Source: Nocardioides nitrophenolicus
GTDB taxonomy: Bacteria > Actinomycetota > Actinomycetes > Propionibacteriales > Nocardioidaceae
Assembly: GCF_016907515.1 (NCBI RefSeq)
Contig: NZ_JAFBBY010000001.1
Span: 3,162,001-3,226,000, forward strand
DNA length: 64,000 nt
Direction: 5' to 3'
Part shown: piece after piece, positions 8,200-15,990 of the stretch
Position numbering within the stretch: the first letter of the stretch is position 1
Layout: each line of letters opens with the position of its first letter
Notes under the pieces: model-generated
Databases searched by the model: none
The model's input: the letters and a program-made list of their open reading frames with translations, nothing else
What the model was told of the DNA's origin: nothing
Made by a program: the position numbers and the translations under genes

Positions 8200-9267
8200 A
8201 TGAGCACTGGAGGGATCCCCACCGGACACGCCGTCTCGCCGGACTCGGGCCGGCACTGGGCCGACGAGGGCGCGTGGGAGGTCGCCGAGGGCGTCTACCG
8301 GGTCCCGCTGCCGCTCCCGATGGACGCGCTCAAGGCGATCAACGTCTACGTCGTCCAGGGCGACGATGGGCTCACCCTGATCGACGGCGGCTGGTCGATC
8401 CCCGTTGCGCGGCAGCTGCTCGACCGGTCGCTGCGCTCGATCGGCTCGGGCTTCGGCGACATCAAGCGCTTCCTGGTCACCCACGTGCATCGCGACCACT
8501 TCACGCTGGCGACCGTCCTCGGCCACGAGTACGGCGCCGACGTCGCCCTGGGCGAGGGCGAGCGACCGGCCTTGGACCTGCTCAACCGCGCCAGCGCCGA
8601 CGGACTCGACGAGAGCCCCTTCCTCGACGTCCTGCGCACCGCCGGCGCCGCGGAGATCGCGGACGAGTGGGCGGCCGGCCCGCGCGACCTGCCGCAGGCC
8701 GTGGACTGGGCCTACCCCGACACCTGGCTCGACGGCGACCTCACCCTCGACATCGGCCGGCGCCGCCTCGACGCCGTGCACACCCCCGGCCACACCCCCG
8801 GTCACTACGTCTTCGCCGACCAGGCCGAGGGCGTGCTGTTCTCCGGCGACCACGTGCTGCCCACGATCACCCCGTCGATCGGCTTCACGGTGCCGCCCTC
8901 GGACCAGCCCCTCGGACATTTCATGGCCTCGCTGGCCCGGGTCCGCGAGCTGCCCGACCTGCGCATCCTGCCCGCGCACGGGCCGGTCGCACCGTCGTCG
9001 TACCAGCGCGTCGACGAGCTGCTCGAGCACCACGAGCACCGGCTCGACCTGTGCCTGACCTCGCTGAAGGAGCGCGGCACCGCCACCTCCCTCGTCGTGG
9101 CCAAGGACCTGGGCTGGACCCGGCACGAGCGGGCCTTCGCCGAGCTCGACGTCTTCAGCCAGGGGATGGCCGCGATGGAGACCAAGGCGCACCTCGACCT
9201 GTTGGTCGCGCGGGGCCAGGCGAGCGCCGAGGACCTGGCTGACGGGGTCGTCTACCGCGCGTCCTGA
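8200..9267 (+). CDS. Metallo-beta-lactamase fold hydrolase
   Basis: This 355-aa protein has the metal-binding signature HVHRDH (HxHxDH), a later HTPGHTPGH and SGDH, and a C-terminal helical region typical of the long MBL-fold thioester or glyoxalase-II-like hydrolases. It starts 9 bp after the SDR stop. TAGAGT at 8188-8193 ends 6 nt upstream of the ATG, so it may also have its own leaderless promoter. An acyl-CoA thioesterase-like role is possible but only inferred from the neighbourhood. Confidence 0.8.
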   Translation: MSTGGIPTGHAVSPDSGRHWADEGAWEVAEGVYRVPLPLPMDALKAINVYVVQGDDGLTLIDGGWSIPVARQLLDRSLRSIGSGFGDIKRFLVTHVHRDHFTLATVLGHEYGADVALGEGERPALDLLNRASADGLDESPFLDVLRTAGAAEIADEWAAGPRDLPQAVDWAYPDTWLDGDLTLDIGRRRLDAVHTPGHTPGHYVFADQAEGVLFSGDHVLPTITPSIGFTVPPSDQPLGHFMASLARVRELPDLRILPAHGPVAPSSYQRVDELLEHHEHRLDLCLTSLKERGTATSLVVAKDLGWTRHERAFAELDVFSQGMAAMETKAHLDLLVARGQASAEDLADGVVYRAS

Positions 9268-9359
9268 CCCGGAGCGGAGGATCTGTCGGGGGGTCGTGTC
9301 ATCGTCTGCTCAGATCGTCCTGCTGGAGACGCTGACAGCCCGCGGGTGCCGCTCGGCTC

Positions 9360-9401
9360 CTCTAAGCCCCTATAAGTCGCGCCACTTATAGGGACTTAGA
9401 G
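9360..9401. repeat. 18-bp palindrome upstream of ATPase gene
   Basis: The left arm 9360-9377 (CTCTAAGCCCCTATAAGT) and right arm 9384-9401 (ACTTATAGGGACTTAGAG) match at 17 of 18 positions around a 6-nt loop. It is AT-rich for this genome and has TATAAG on each strand, so it could be an operator over a promoter rather than an RNA hairpin. Its right end shares AGAG with the next hairpin. Confidence 0.8.
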
Positions 9402-9451
9402 ATTCCGCGGGTGGGCGGCGCGCGGCAGGCGGCGCCACCCGCGGAATCTCT
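9398..9451. promoter_or_regulatory. GC-rich 17-bp hairpin abutting the ATPase ribosome-binding site
   Basis: The arms at 9398-9414 (AGAGATTCCGCGGGTGG) and 9435-9451 are perfect inverted repeats around a 20-nt GC-rich loop. The distal arm ends one base before the GGAGAAGGAG ribosome-binding site of the gene at 9467. Because it shares four bases with the upstream palindrome, the two structures cannot both form fully. An attenuator or translational switch is possible but untested. Confidence 0.65.
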
Positions 9452-9466
9452 TGGAGAAGGAGTGCC

Positions 9467-10609
9467 ATGTCCGCCTCAGCGCGAGACTCGCTCGACAGCC
9501 CTTATCAGCCGGGGTTCGGCGCGCGTCCCGTGGTGCTGGTCGGCCGTGACCAACAACTGGGGCGCGCCGCGGCGACCCTCACCAGGGTTGCCAACTCCGG
9601 CACGTCAGCGCCGTCCGCGATGGTGCTCACCGGAGCTCGCGGCCTCGGCAAGACGGTCACCCTCGGGGTCATCGGTGACGATGCCCTCGCCCGCCGGTTC
9701 GTCACGGTGGCGGTGACTCTCGATCGGGTCTCCGACAACGTCCAACTTCTCGCGGGCGGGCTTGCTGAGGCGATCGCGCCGCTCGAGGTCGACGCCCAGC
9801 GCGGTGTGGGCGAGATGTGGAAGCGCTTCCGCGACCGGCTGGGCACTCTTGCGATCGAGGTCAACGCTGGTGTCGTGAAGGTGTCCGCTACCGCCGACCC
9901 CGTCGCTCGGCGCACGACGACCCCTGACGTCGTGATGGCGGCCGCCTCCTTCACCGAGCGCTTCGACTATCGCGATCTCGGCCGCCTCGACGATGGAGCT
10001 GCCGCGCGCGCCCTCCTCGAGCCGTCGCTGGGTCTCGGCGTGACCTGGGCTGAGTCCGCGGCGGTGGCTGTCATCCGCGAGGCCGGTGGCTCGCCCTACT
10101 TGATCCAGTACCTCGGCGACGAGACCTGGCTCCATGCGCAGCCCGGCGCCGGCTCTCGGGTCGAGCCAGCCCACGCCCGTGCTGGGATCGACGACGTCCG
10201 GCGCAGCCTCGCCACTGGCATGTTCCGCGGCCGTTGGAACAAGGCCACGCCGGCCGAACGACTCCTGCTGATCGCTCTGGCCCAGGTCATGGCTCCCGAC
10301 GGCGTCGCCACCTCCCGGCATGTCACCGCGCTGCTCGACCGGACGACGCCGCAGCTCAGCACCGCCCGCAAGTCTCTCATCGACAAGGGCATCATCGAGT
10401 CTGCCGGCACGGGCCTGCTGCGCTTCACCATCCAGGGCTTCGCCGAGTTCGTCCGTGAGCACGTCGACGCGCCCTGGTACGGCGCCCGGCTCGCGGCCGG
10501 CGAGCAGGTCGACCTGACCGCGGTCCGCCGCCCCGAGCTCCCGGCCGTGGGCGCGGGGCGTGAGGCGCGCATGGTGGCCACCCGCGACCGGTCCGCGGGC
10601 AGTCACTAG
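9467..10609 (+). CDS. AAA_16-type ATP-binding protein lacking the Walker B region
   Basis: This 380-aa protein has the N-terminal SPYQPGFGARPVVLVGR motif and Walker A GARGLGKT (about 56-63), as in the actinobacterial Orc1/Cdc6-like ATP-binding family. Its C-terminal winged-helix-like part is SARKSLIDKGIIE-like, ending in FVREHVDAPW. Compared with the paralogue at 40810, the stretch from Walker A to GGSPYLIQ is about 146 residues instead of about 202. The missing segment is the one with Walker B (VVVTIDE) and sensor 1. No frameshift was seen. A good GGAGAAGGAG site precedes the ATG. Loss of ATP hydrolysis is likely. The function of the family is unknown. Confidence 0.7.
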   Translation: MSASARDSLDSPYQPGFGARPVVLVGRDQQLGRAAATLTRVANSGTSAPSAMVLTGARGLGKTVTLGVIGDDALARRFVTVAVTLDRVSDNVQLLAGGLAEAIAPLEVDAQRGVGEMWKRFRDRLGTLAIEVNAGVVKVSATADPVARRTTTPDVVMAAASFTERFDYRDLGRLDDGAAARALLEPSLGLGVTWAESAAVAVIREAGGSPYLIQYLGDETWLHAQPGAGSRVEPAHARAGIDDVRRSLATGMFRGRWNKATPAERLLLIALAQVMAPDGVATSRHVTALLDRTTPQLSTARKSLIDKGIIESAGTGLLRFTIQGFAEFVREHVDAPWYGARLAAGEQVDLTAVRRPELPAVGAGREARMVATRDRSAGSH

Positions 10610-10621
10610 ACTGACCGGGTC

Positions 10622-10709
10622 AGACAGGGGAGCACCACGGGGTGCTGAGAGTGCGGCGCGGGCCGCAGACCCTCCGAACCTGATCCGGTTAGCACCGGCG
10701 AAGGGAGTC
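10622..10709 (+). promoter_or_regulatory. TPP riboswitch (THI element)
   Basis: The conserved blocks are present in order: GGGGAGC, GCTGAGAG, CCGCAGACCCT, GAACCTGATCCGGTTAG, ACCGGCGAAGGGAG. The element lies between the ATPase stop and the thiB start, whose ATG is 5 nt downstream. The terminal AAGGGAG doubles as the thiB ribosome-binding site, so control is probably translational: TPP binding would hide it. Confidence 0.93.
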
Positions 10710-10714
10710 AACCG

Positions 10715-11779
10715 ATGCGTACGCGCATGCTCACCGGCCGCCTCACCCTGGTGGCCCTCGCCACCACCGTCCTCGCCAGCGGCTGCTCGCTGATCGGCAC
10801 CGAGAGCGAGGGAGAGCAGGACGCCGACAAGACGGTCACCCTGGTGACCCACGAGTCGTTCGCGGTGCCCGAGGAGCTGGTGAGGGCATTCGAGAAGGAC
10901 ACCGGCTACCACCTGAAGATCAGCAAGCTCGAGGACGCCGGCGCGCTCACCAACGAGCTGGTGCTCACCAAGGCGAACCCGGTCGGCGACGTGGTCTTCG
11001 GCGTCGACAACACCTTCGCCACCCGCGCGCTCGACGAGGGCGTGTTCGCCGGCTACGCGCCCACGCTGCCCGACGGCGCCGCGGCCTTCGAGCTCGCCGG
11101 CGACGAGGACGACGCGCTGACGCCCGTCGACACCGGCAACGTCTGCGTCAACGTCGACGACGCCTGGTTCGCGGCCAAGGGCATCACGGCGCCCAAGAGC
11201 CTCGACGACCTCACCAAGCCCGCGTACCGCGACCTCTTCGTGATCCCGGGCGCGAGCACCAGCTCGCCCGGCCTGGCCTTCCTGCTGGCGACGATCGCGA
11301 CGTACGGCGCCGACTGGCCGTCGTACTGGACCCGGCTGGTCGACAACGGCGCCAAGGTCGTCAAGGGCTGGTCGGACGCCTACTACACCGACTTCACCTT
11401 CTCCGGCGGCGACCGGCCGATCGTGGTGTCCTACGACTCCTCGCCGGCGTTCACGCTCGACGAGGCCGGCGACGCGACGACGACCAGCGCGCTGCTCGAC
11501 GGCTGCTTCCAGCAGGTCGAGTACGCCGGCGTGCTGAGTGGCGAGGACACCAACACCGCCGGCGCGCACGCCGTGATCGACTGGCTGCTGTCGCCCGAGG
11601 TCCAGGCCGCGCTGCCCGAGTCGATGTACGTCTTCCCGGTCGACTCCTCCGTCGAGCTGCCCGCCGACTGGGCGCGCTTCGCGAAGCGGCCCGAGTCCAC
11701 CGAGCAGGTCGCGCCGGCCGAGATCACCGAGCAGCGCAAGGCATGGCTGGAGCAATGGACGGAGATCGTGTCGCGCTAG
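10715..11779 (+). CDS. thiB: Thiamine ABC transporter substrate-binding lipoprotein
   Basis: This 354-aa protein has a lipoprotein signal (VLASGC, acylated Cys near residue 23), then a type 2 periplasmic-binding fold beginning VTLVTHESFAVPEEL. It contains GVDNTFATRALDEGVF and the DTGNVCVNVDD region seen in ThiB. It binds thiamine or its phosphates outside the membrane and passes them to ThiP. A TPP riboswitch directly precedes it, and thiP and thiQ follow without gaps, so assignment from sequence and context agree. Confidence 0.9.
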   Translation: MRTRMLTGRLTLVALATTVLASGCSLIGTESEGEQDADKTVTLVTHESFAVPEELVRAFEKDTGYHLKISKLEDAGALTNELVLTKANPVGDVVFGVDNTFATRALDEGVFAGYAPTLPDGAAAFELAGDEDDALTPVDTGNVCVNVDDAWFAAKGITAPKSLDDLTKPAYRDLFVIPGASTSSPGLAFLLATIATYGADWPSYWTRLVDNGAKVVKGWSDAYYTDFTFSGGDRPIVVSYDSSPAFTLDEAGDATTTSALLDGCFQQVEYAGVLSGEDTNTAGAHAVIDWLLSPEVQAALPESMYVFPVDSSVELPADWARFAKRPESTEQVAPAEITEQRKAWLEQWTEIVSR

Positions 11780-11790
11780 GCAGTTCGAGA

Positions 11791-13422
11791 ATGGCCCGAC
11801 GACTGGCACTGGGACTGCTCGCCGCGGTCCCGGTCGCCGTCGTCGCCGTGTTCTTCGTGCTGCCCGTCGGAGCGATGCTGCATCGCGGGGTCTGGCCGGC
11901 GGGCTCGTTCGACCCGGGAGCGGTGCTCGACGTGCTGCGCCGGCCGCGGACGGGGCGGGTGCTGTGGTTCACCGTGTGGACGAGCACCGTCGCGACCACG
12001 CTCGCGGTGCTGCTCGGCCTGCCGACGGCGTACGTGCTGCACCGGCTGCGCTTCCCCGGGCGCACCCTGGTCCGGACGGCGCTGCTCGTGCCGTTCGTGC
12101 TGCCGACGGTGGTCGTCGGCCTCGCGGTGCGGGAGCTGATCTCGTCGTCGGGGCCGCTGGGCTTCCTCGACCTCGACGGCACGCCGGCCGCGATCCTGAT
12201 CGGCCTGGTCTTCTTCAATGTCGCCGTCGTGATCCGCACCGTCGGCGTGGCCTGGGAGGGGCTGGACCGCCGCCCCGCGGAGGCCGCGGCGGCGCTGGGC
12301 GCGACGCCCGCCCAGGTGTTCCGCACGGTCACCCTGCCCGCGCTGCGACCGGCGATCGTGTCGGCGGCGAGCGTGGTCTTCCTGTTCTGCGCGACGGCCT
12401 TCGGGGTGGTCCTGGTGCTCGGAGGGGTGCGCTACTCGTCGGTCGAGACCGAGATCTACCTGCTCACCGCCGACCTGCTCGACCTGCCCGCCGCGGCCGC
12501 GCTCTCGCTCGTGCAGATGCTGGCGGTCGTCGCGCTGCTGGTCGTTGTCGGCCGGCTGCGCGCCGTGCCCGACCCGACGGTCCGCCGGGTCGCCGCCGCT
12601 CCGGTCCGCCCCCGGCCGCGCGACCTCCCCGCCCTCGCCGTGACCGGGCTGGCTCTGGTGCTGGTGGCCGCGCCGGTGGTGGCCCTGCTGCTCGGCTCGG
12701 TACGACGCGACGGCGCGTGGACCCTCGCCTACTACCGCGCGCTCGGCGGCTCGGCCGAGGGCCTGCTGCAGGTGTCGGTCACCCACGCCCTGGCCGCCAG
12801 CCTGCGGATCGCGGCCGACGCCACCTGGATGTCGCTCACCCTCGGCCTGATCGTCGCCTTCGTGTTGACCCGCAAGGTCCGCTCGCGGGCGGGGAAGCGG
12901 GCGCGGGCGGTGCTCGACGGCTTCTTCATGCTTCCCCTCGGGGTCTCGGCGGTGACCCTCGGCTTCGGCTTCCTGATCGCCCTCGACTCCCCGCCGCTCG
13001 ACCTGCGGGCGAGTCCGCTGCTGGTGCCGATCGCCCAAGCGCTTGTTGCGCTGCCACTCGTCGTACGCACCCTGGTCCCGGTCCTGGCGGGCATCGACGA
13101 CCGTCAGCGCCAGGCCGCCGCGTCGTTGGGCGCGGGTCCGCTCCGGGCCCTGCTGACCGTCGATCTCGCCGTCGTGTGGCGGCCGTTGCTGGCCGCGGCC
13201 GGCTTCGCGTTCGCGGTGTCGCTGGGGGAGTTCGGCGCCACGTCGTTCATCGTGCGACCGGCCGAGCCGACCCTGCCGGTCGTGATCTATCGCTTGCTCG
13301 GTCACCCAGGGGCACTGAACTACGGCACCGCCATGGCCGCGTCGGTGGTGCTCGCCGCCGTGACCGCGGGTGTCATCCTCGTCGTCGAGCGGCTGCGTGT
13401 GCCGGGAGTGGGGTCGTGGTGA
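11791..13422 (+). CDS. thiP: Thiamine ABC transporter permease (fused two-domain)
   Basis: The ATG at 11791 (543 aa) is chosen because it starts the first membrane segment directly (MARRLALGLLAAVPVA) and lies 11 bp after the thiB stop. In-frame ATGs at 11743 and 11755 would overlap thiB. The protein has about twelve membrane segments in two homologous permease halves. Each half has an EAA-type loop: EAAAALGATPAQVFRTVTLP in the first and QAAASLGAGPLRALLTVDL in the second. Fused halves are the usual ThiP form. The stop overlaps the thiQ start. Confidence 0.88.
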   Translation: MARRLALGLLAAVPVAVVAVFFVLPVGAMLHRGVWPAGSFDPGAVLDVLRRPRTGRVLWFTVWTSTVATTLAVLLGLPTAYVLHRLRFPGRTLVRTALLVPFVLPTVVVGLAVRELISSSGPLGFLDLDGTPAAILIGLVFFNVAVVIRTVGVAWEGLDRRPAEAAAALGATPAQVFRTVTLPALRPAIVSAASVVFLFCATAFGVVLVLGGVRYSSVETEIYLLTADLLDLPAAAALSLVQMLAVVALLVVVGRLRAVPDPTVRRVAAAPVRPRPRDLPALAVTGLALVLVAAPVVALLLGSVRRDGAWTLAYYRALGGSAEGLLQVSVTHALAASLRIAADATWMSLTLGLIVAFVLTRKVRSRAGKRARAVLDGFFMLPLGVSAVTLGFGFLIALDSPPLDLRASPLLVPIAQALVALPLVVRTLVPVLAGIDDRQRQAAASLGAGPLRALLTVDLAVVWRPLLAAAGFAFAVSLGEFGATSFIVRPAEPTLPVVIYRLLGHPGALNYGTAMAASVVLAAVTAGVILVVERLRVPGVGSW

Positions 13423-14417
13423 GTCTGGAGCTGCAGGGAGTGACCGTCGCCTTCGACGGGAGCGTGGCGGTCGACGCGGTCGACCTCGCTGTCGCGGACG
13501 GGCACGTGCTGGCCGTGCTCGGGCCGTCCGGATGCGGGAAGTCCACGCTGCTGCGCGCGGTCGCCGGCCTCGAGCCGCTCGCCGCCGGGAGGATCGCCTG
13601 GGACGGCGCCGACCTGGCCGGCGTCCCCACGCACCGGCGGTGCTTCGCGCTGATGTTCCAGGACGGCCAGCTCTTCGACCACCTCACCGTGGCCCGCAAC
13701 GTCGGCTACGCCCGCCGCCTTCAGGGCGCGTCTCGCGCCGTCGTCCGCGCCGAGGTCGACGACCTGCTCGAGCTGGTCGGCCTGGCCGGGTACGCCGACC
13801 GCCTGCCCCGCACCCTGTCCGGCGGCGAGCGGCAACGCGTCGCGCTCGCCCGCTCGCTGGCCGCGCGACCTCGGCTGCTGCTGCTCGACGAGCCGCTCAG
13901 CGCCCTGGACGCCGGGCTGCGCGGGCGGCTCGCGACCGACCTGCGCCGCATCCTCACCGAGTCCGGTACGACGGCCCTGCTGGTCACCCACGACCAGGAC
14001 GAGGCCTTCGCGATCGCCGACCGGCTGGCCGTCATGCGCGCGGGCCGCATCGTCCAGGAGGGCGAGACCGGTGCGGTCTGGACGCATCCCGCCGATCCCG
14101 ACACGGCCCTCTTCCTCGGCTACGCCCGGGTCCTCGAGCCGTCCGCGGCCACCGCCCTGCTCGGCCGCCCCACGGGCCGGGTCGCGCTCCGGCCGACCGC
14201 CCTGCTGGCCGCCCCGGACCTCGACACCGGCCACCCGGCCACCGTCGTGGGGTTCCGCCCGACCTCCGACGGAGGCCGGCTCGTGGTGGCCGTCGACGGG
14301 GTCGGCGAGCTGGACGCCGTCGGGGTGCCGGGTTGGGTCACCGAGCCCGGCCGGCGGGTCGTCGTACGTGTCGAACAGCACGGAATCGCCGACCTGCCGG
14401 GCGGCCCGGCTCGCTGA
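13419..14417 (+). CDS. thiQ: Thiamine ABC transporter ATPase
   Basis: The GTG at 13419 overlaps the thiP stop (GTGA), giving 332 aa. An in-frame GTG sits one codon earlier. The ABC motifs are complete: Walker A GPSGCGKST, Q-loop FQDGQ, signature LSGGERQR, Walker B LLLLDEP and the H-loop VTHDQDE. A C-terminal extension of about 90 residues follows the ATPase core and looks like the TOBE-type regulatory domain. It completes a riboswitch-controlled thiBPQ operon. Confidence 0.9.
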   Translation: MSLELQGVTVAFDGSVAVDAVDLAVADGHVLAVLGPSGCGKSTLLRAVAGLEPLAAGRIAWDGADLAGVPTHRRCFALMFQDGQLFDHLTVARNVGYARRLQGASRAVVRAEVDDLLELVGLAGYADRLPRTLSGGERQRVALARSLAARPRLLLLDEPLSALDAGLRGRLATDLRRILTESGTTALLVTHDQDEAFAIADRLAVMRAGRIVQEGETGAVWTHPADPDTALFLGYARVLEPSAATALLGRPTGRVALRPTALLAAPDLDTGHPATVVGFRPTSDGGRLVVAVDGVGELDAVGVPGWVTEPGRRVVVRVEQHGIADLPGGPAR

Positions 14418-14445
14418 CCTGGGCCCGCACCGTAGGATCCCTCGG

Positions 14446-15531
14446 GTGTATCGCCGCGCCTACACCCTCCTCATCGGCACGGCCGCGCTCATGCTGGGTC
14501 TCGCGGTCTTCACCGCGTGGAAGCTCGATCGCCGGCTCCTCGACCCCGAGGGGAGCTTCCTCGGGCCGTCGTACATCCGGCTTCCGCTGCTCCTGTTCGG
14601 GGCGCTGCTCCTCGACCTGCTGCCGTTGGCGCTGTGGAAGGCCCACGGCCGGCCGAGCCGCGTGGTGCCGGTGGTCCGGGAGCGGCTGCGCACGCACTGG
14701 ACCAAGGAGCGCGCGACCCTGGTCGCCATCGGCGTCATCAGCTTCTACCTGACCTACGTCAGCTACCGGAACCTCAAGTCGTTCCTGCCGTTCGTCCGCT
14801 CCGACCCGAACGCCGCGCCCGGCGAGGTCCGCGCGCTGTCGTACGACCGCGAGCTGCACATCCTCGACCGGGTGATCTTCTTCGGCCACGACCCGAGCGA
14901 CGTGCTGCACGGCCTGCTCGGCAAGACCGTCACCGCCGAGATCCTCTCCCCGATCTACCTCATGTTCCTGCCGCTGGTGCCGCTCGCCGTCACGGCGTGG
15001 CTGGTGTGGTCGCGCAACCACTCCTTCGGCTACTGGTTCGTGACCTCGCAGTGTCTGGCCTGGTCCCTCGGCACGCTGTCGTACTACCTGCTCCCGACCC
15101 TCGGCCCCGGCATCGCCTACACCTCGGAGTACTACGGCGCCGGCGGCCTCGCCCACACCGGCACGACCGACCTGATGAACTCGATCGTGCGGGCGCGCGG
15201 GAACGTGCTGTACGGCGGCGCCACCGAGTCGGTGAACTCGATCGCCGGCTTCGCCAGCCTGCACTGCGCGATCACCCTGCTGTTCGCGCTGATGGTGCAG
15301 TACACGCTGCGCTCGAAGGTCCTGAAGTGGATCTTCTGGGTCAACTTCGGCCTCACCGTCGTCGCCACCCTCTACTTCGGCTGGCACTACGTCGCCGACG
15401 ACATCGCCGGCATCGCGATCGCGATCGTGTCCTTCTACGTCGGCGGCATCGCGAGTGGGCAGAAGTTCGACAGACGCGGGCACTCCCACCCCACGACCAC
15501 GACCTCCAAGGTGCCGGTGAACGTCGACTGA
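14446..15531 (+). CDS. PAP2-superfamily membrane phosphatase/transferase
   Basis: The GTG at 14446 gives 361 aa and has TAGGAT at 14433-14438, 7 nt upstream, which suggests a leaderless start. The protein has about six membrane segments. PAP2-type motifs are present late in the sequence: a SLHC motif (residues 269-272) replacing the common PSxH, and GWHYVADDIAG with the catalytic His and Asp. Actinobacterial homologues are annotated as PAP2 or inositol phosphorylceramide synthase-like. It is probably in envelope lipid metabolism. It starts 28 bp after thiQ but looks separately transcribed. Confidence 0.75.
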   Translation: MYRRAYTLLIGTAALMLGLAVFTAWKLDRRLLDPEGSFLGPSYIRLPLLLFGALLLDLLPLALWKAHGRPSRVVPVVRERLRTHWTKERATLVAIGVISFYLTYVSYRNLKSFLPFVRSDPNAAPGEVRALSYDRELHILDRVIFFGHDPSDVLHGLLGKTVTAEILSPIYLMFLPLVPLAVTAWLVWSRNHSFGYWFVTSQCLAWSLGTLSYYLLPTLGPGIAYTSEYYGAGGLAHTGTTDLMNSIVRARGNVLYGGATESVNSIAGFASLHCAITLLFALMVQYTLRSKVLKWIFWVNFGLTVVATLYFGWHYVADDIAGIAIAIVSFYVGGIASGQKFDRRGHSHPTTTTSKVPVNVD

Positions 15532-15558
15532 GTCGATGGCGCGAGCGGGTCGCTCGTT

Positions 15559-15866
15559 CCTCGCGTGCCTGTGGGGCGGCGTACCTGGGCGCTGTAACAC
15601 GTTGTCCGCGGCTCTTCCGGACTTGCGGCGTCGCGGGAACGGGGCCGTGGGGGTCCGGTACAGCTGGCGGGGGTCGTGGAGGGCGGCGAACTTCGTGTTG
15701 CAGCCGTGGGCTCCTCGCGTGCCTGTGGGGCCGCGTACCCGATCGCTGTAACACGCTGTCCGCGGCTCTTCCGGACTTGCGGCGTCGCGGGAACGAGGTC
15801 GTGCGGGTCCGGTAGAGGCGGTGCGGGTCGTGAAGGGCGGCGAACAGCGTGTTACAGCCGCTGGGG
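15559..15866. repeat. Tandem 154-bp repeat with internal 114-bp inverted-repeat-bounded modules
   Basis: Two units (15559-15712 and 15713-15866) run head to tail with high identity. Each contains a 114-bp module bounded by 19-bp inverted repeats: 15591-15609 with 15686-15704, and 15745-15763 with 15840-15858. The ends read GCTGTAACACGNTGTCCGC, and in unit 2 the arms match at 18 of 19. This occupies most of the 459-bp gap between 15531 and 15991. The rest (15867-15990) is an AT-richer promoter-like region for the NlpC/P60 gene. No open frame here looks coding. Confidence 0.8.
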
Positions 15867-15990
15867 CGGCCCGGAGCCCCGCCTCCGACGCGCCGCAAGA
15901 ATTACAACGATGTAGTTCGTCAACCCGACACGCCGACATCTCGTGAGATTTCTGAGATTTTTGTTTCGCATGTGACAAAAGAGCACTACG

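Noticed and set aside
9360-9451. Simple intrinsic terminator after the MBL-fold gene
   Set aside because: The hairpins lie about 90-180 bp after that stop and run into the ribosome-binding site of the next gene, so a regulatory role for the ATPase gene fits better, although partial termination is not excluded.
11743-11790. Longer thiP start at 11743 or 11755
   Set aside because: These would overlap thiB by up to 37 bp and add a polar stretch before the first membrane segment. ATG 11791 fits the permease N-terminus better.
15559-15866. Possible CRISPR array from the tandem repeat
   Set aside because: Only two 154-bp units with no short repeat/spacer pattern and no cas genes nearby.
15867-15990. 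Possible c-di-AMP (ydaO) riboswitch before the NlpC/P60 gene, which is common in actinobacteria
   Set aside because: The conserved ydaO blocks could not be found. The region is short and only AT-rich.
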